Below are positions 38,700 through 39,184 of a stretch of DNA of 39,184 nucleotides, piece after piece. Made by a program: the position numbers and the translations under genes. Source of the stretch: Flavobacteriaceae bacterium (GTDB taxonomy: Bacteria; Bacteroidota; Bacteroidia; UKL13-3); assembly GCA_025363675.1 (NCBI GenBank), contig JANYDJ010000036.1, positions 1 to 39,184 on the forward strand, written 5' to 3'. The stretch's first letter is position 1. Every line of letters starts with the position of its first letter. The notes below the pieces were generated by a model. The model did not search any database and was not told where the DNA came from. It worked only from the letters and a program-made list of their open reading frames with translations.

Positions 38700-38920
38700 T
38701 TATCCTTGAAAGTTAGCATTCCTTTCACGTCTTCCCAATTTATTCTTTTGCTAGGGTCTGATGTCCTTTCACGTTCATCTAAAATATCCTTTTGCCATTG
38801 CGGTATTGATTCGTCCCAGGGTTCTGGCAAGGGGAATTGTTCCTTTAGGGCATTCCATTCAGATATAGGAATAAACACGCCTGTAGGGTTTCCTTTATTG
38901 TCGTTAATTAGCTGCAACAT
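38696..38920 (-). CDS. Antitoxin of the ParE-type system
   Basis: This 74-residue protein starts at the ATG at 38920: MLQLINDNKGNPTGVFIPISEW. A longer in-frame start at 38980 exists, but a promoter box between the two (38940-38947) rules it out. The N-terminus looks like a small dimerisation fold. The C-terminal part, EPWDESIPQWQKDILDERERTSDP, is acidic and proline-rich and would wrap the toxin. The pattern matches a common Bacteroidota antitoxin associated with ParE/RelE toxins (recalled). It precedes and overlaps the toxin gene. Confidence 0.8.
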   Translation of the reverse strand: MLQLINDNKGNPTGVFIPISEWNALKEQFPLPEPWDESIPQWQKDILDERERTSDPSKRINWEDVKGMLTFKDK

Positions 38921-38939
38921 TTCTTTATGATTTTGAAAA

Positions 38940-38947
38940 CAAAGATA
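38940..38947 (-). promoter_or_regulatory. Promoter -7 box for the toxin-antitoxin pair
   Basis: On the minus strand this reads TATCTTTG, a perfect TAnnTTTG match, 19 bases before the antitoxin ATG. Confidence 0.6.
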
Positions 38948-38983
38948 GGTATTTCGATATAAAACTAAAAGAGAAATCATTTC

Positions 38984-39184
38984 GGGTCACTTGTTTTTTA
39001 ACGAGAGCAGTCATATTAGGCAAATATTTTTTCAAGCCTAAATAGGAAGAATTTAATATCAGTAACACCTCTTAAATTAGCCCTAAATAATTTTAGTTTT
39101 GCATTATATGATTCAGCATGTGCATTGGTGCTTCTGTTGTTGAAGAAGTTTAATATATTTTCCCAGTGATAGTTTATAGAGTTG
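38984..39184 (-). mobile_element. ISL3-family insertion sequence, one end (partial)
   Basis: The window ends inside an insertion sequence. It holds the C-terminal transposase codons and the 3' flank. The GGGTCACTTG at 38984 onward could be the terminal inverted repeat, but the other end is outside the window so this cannot be confirmed. Confidence 0.5.
39016..39184 (-). CDS. ISL3-family transposase, C-terminal fragment (cut by window edge)
   Basis: The reverse-strand frame from 39183 to the stop at 39016-39018 gives 55 residues with the signature of the C-terminus of ISL3 (IS204/IS1001/IS1096/IS1165) DDE transposases: NYHWENILNFFNNRST, NAHAESYNAKLK, FRANLRGVTDIKFFLFRL and a final EKIFA. This part includes the family's conserved Glu, in HAESYNAK. 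The start and the first catalytic residues lie beyond the window, so intactness is unknown. It is close to the toxin-antitoxin pair, which suggests an accessory boundary here. Confidence 0.85.
   Translation of the reverse strand, partial: NSINYHWENILNFFNNRSTNAHAESYNAKLKLFRANLRGVTDIKFFLFRLEKIFA

Noticed and set aside
38921-38980. Longer start for the antitoxin
   Set aside because: A perfect promoter box (38940-38947) lies inside the extension, so it cannot be translated from that transcript.
1-39184. rRNA, tRNA genes, CRISPR arrays and riboswitches
   Set aside because: No tRNA cloverleaf, rRNA segment, regularly spaced repeat array or recognisable riboswitch core was found while reading both strands.

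Overview
This window looks like a chromosomal segment of a low-GC member of the Bacteroidota. Pointers to that phylum are a GldH-family gliding protein, a DUF2723/GT117 membrane glycosyltransferase, a BshA bacillithiol enzyme, a DUF3109 protein, WG-repeat and Rieske-like lipoproteins, exported proteins whose signal peptides end in ..SQ or ..GQ, and many perfect TAnnTTTG promoter boxes (the Bacteroidota -7 element) 4-50 bases before starts. Shine-Dalgarno sequences are weak, and TTG or GTG starts are common. No rRNA, tRNA, CRISPR array or prophage was seen.

Layout. 1-3.5 kb: an orphan ORF behind a cluster of hairpins, a VOC protein, a REP-like inverted doublet and RNase R. 3.5-10 kb: the electron-transfer flavoprotein operon (etfB-etfA), a bifunctional nuclease, an outer-membrane-like protein, TrmB, GldH, BshA and a YqeY protein. 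10-15.5 kb: DUF3109, a Wzx-like flippase, a sensor-less histidine kinase, Mn-type superoxide dismutase, and an MFS transporter coupled to a lipoprotein. 15.5-24.8 kb: the GT117 protein, a 4-TM protein, a TlpA-like thioredoxin coupled to a PabA/TrpG glutaminase, an IscX-CoaD operon, an ISC-type ferredoxin, a propeller lipoprotein and an arginase-family enzyme. 24.8-30 kb: RpiB, a small holin-like membrane protein, DXS with an exported partner, and WG-repeat and Rieske-like exported proteins.

30.0-33.9 kb is the most unusual part. It is an apparent minus-strand operon of five exported proteins: two small paralogous cysteine-containing proteins, two paralogous ~410-residue (probably propeller-like) proteins, and one thioredoxin-like protein with a CFNC motif. 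It looks more A+T-rich than its surroundings and matches no family I can name. A perfect 20-bp inverted repeat lies inside the signal-peptide region of its third gene. Its layout (small secreted proteins, large exported proteins, thioredoxin-like protein) recalls the NVEALA-peptide loci of Bacteroidota, but no NVEALA motif is present. This is my best candidate for an undescribed system.

33.9-39.2 kb: a 3-TM protein, an exported M28 metallopeptidase, an outer-membrane-like protein, GmhB divergent from a polyprenol-phosphate mannosyltransferase, a possibly split membrane protein, a ParE-type toxin-antitoxin pair, and the C-terminal end of an ISL3-family transposase cut by the window edge.
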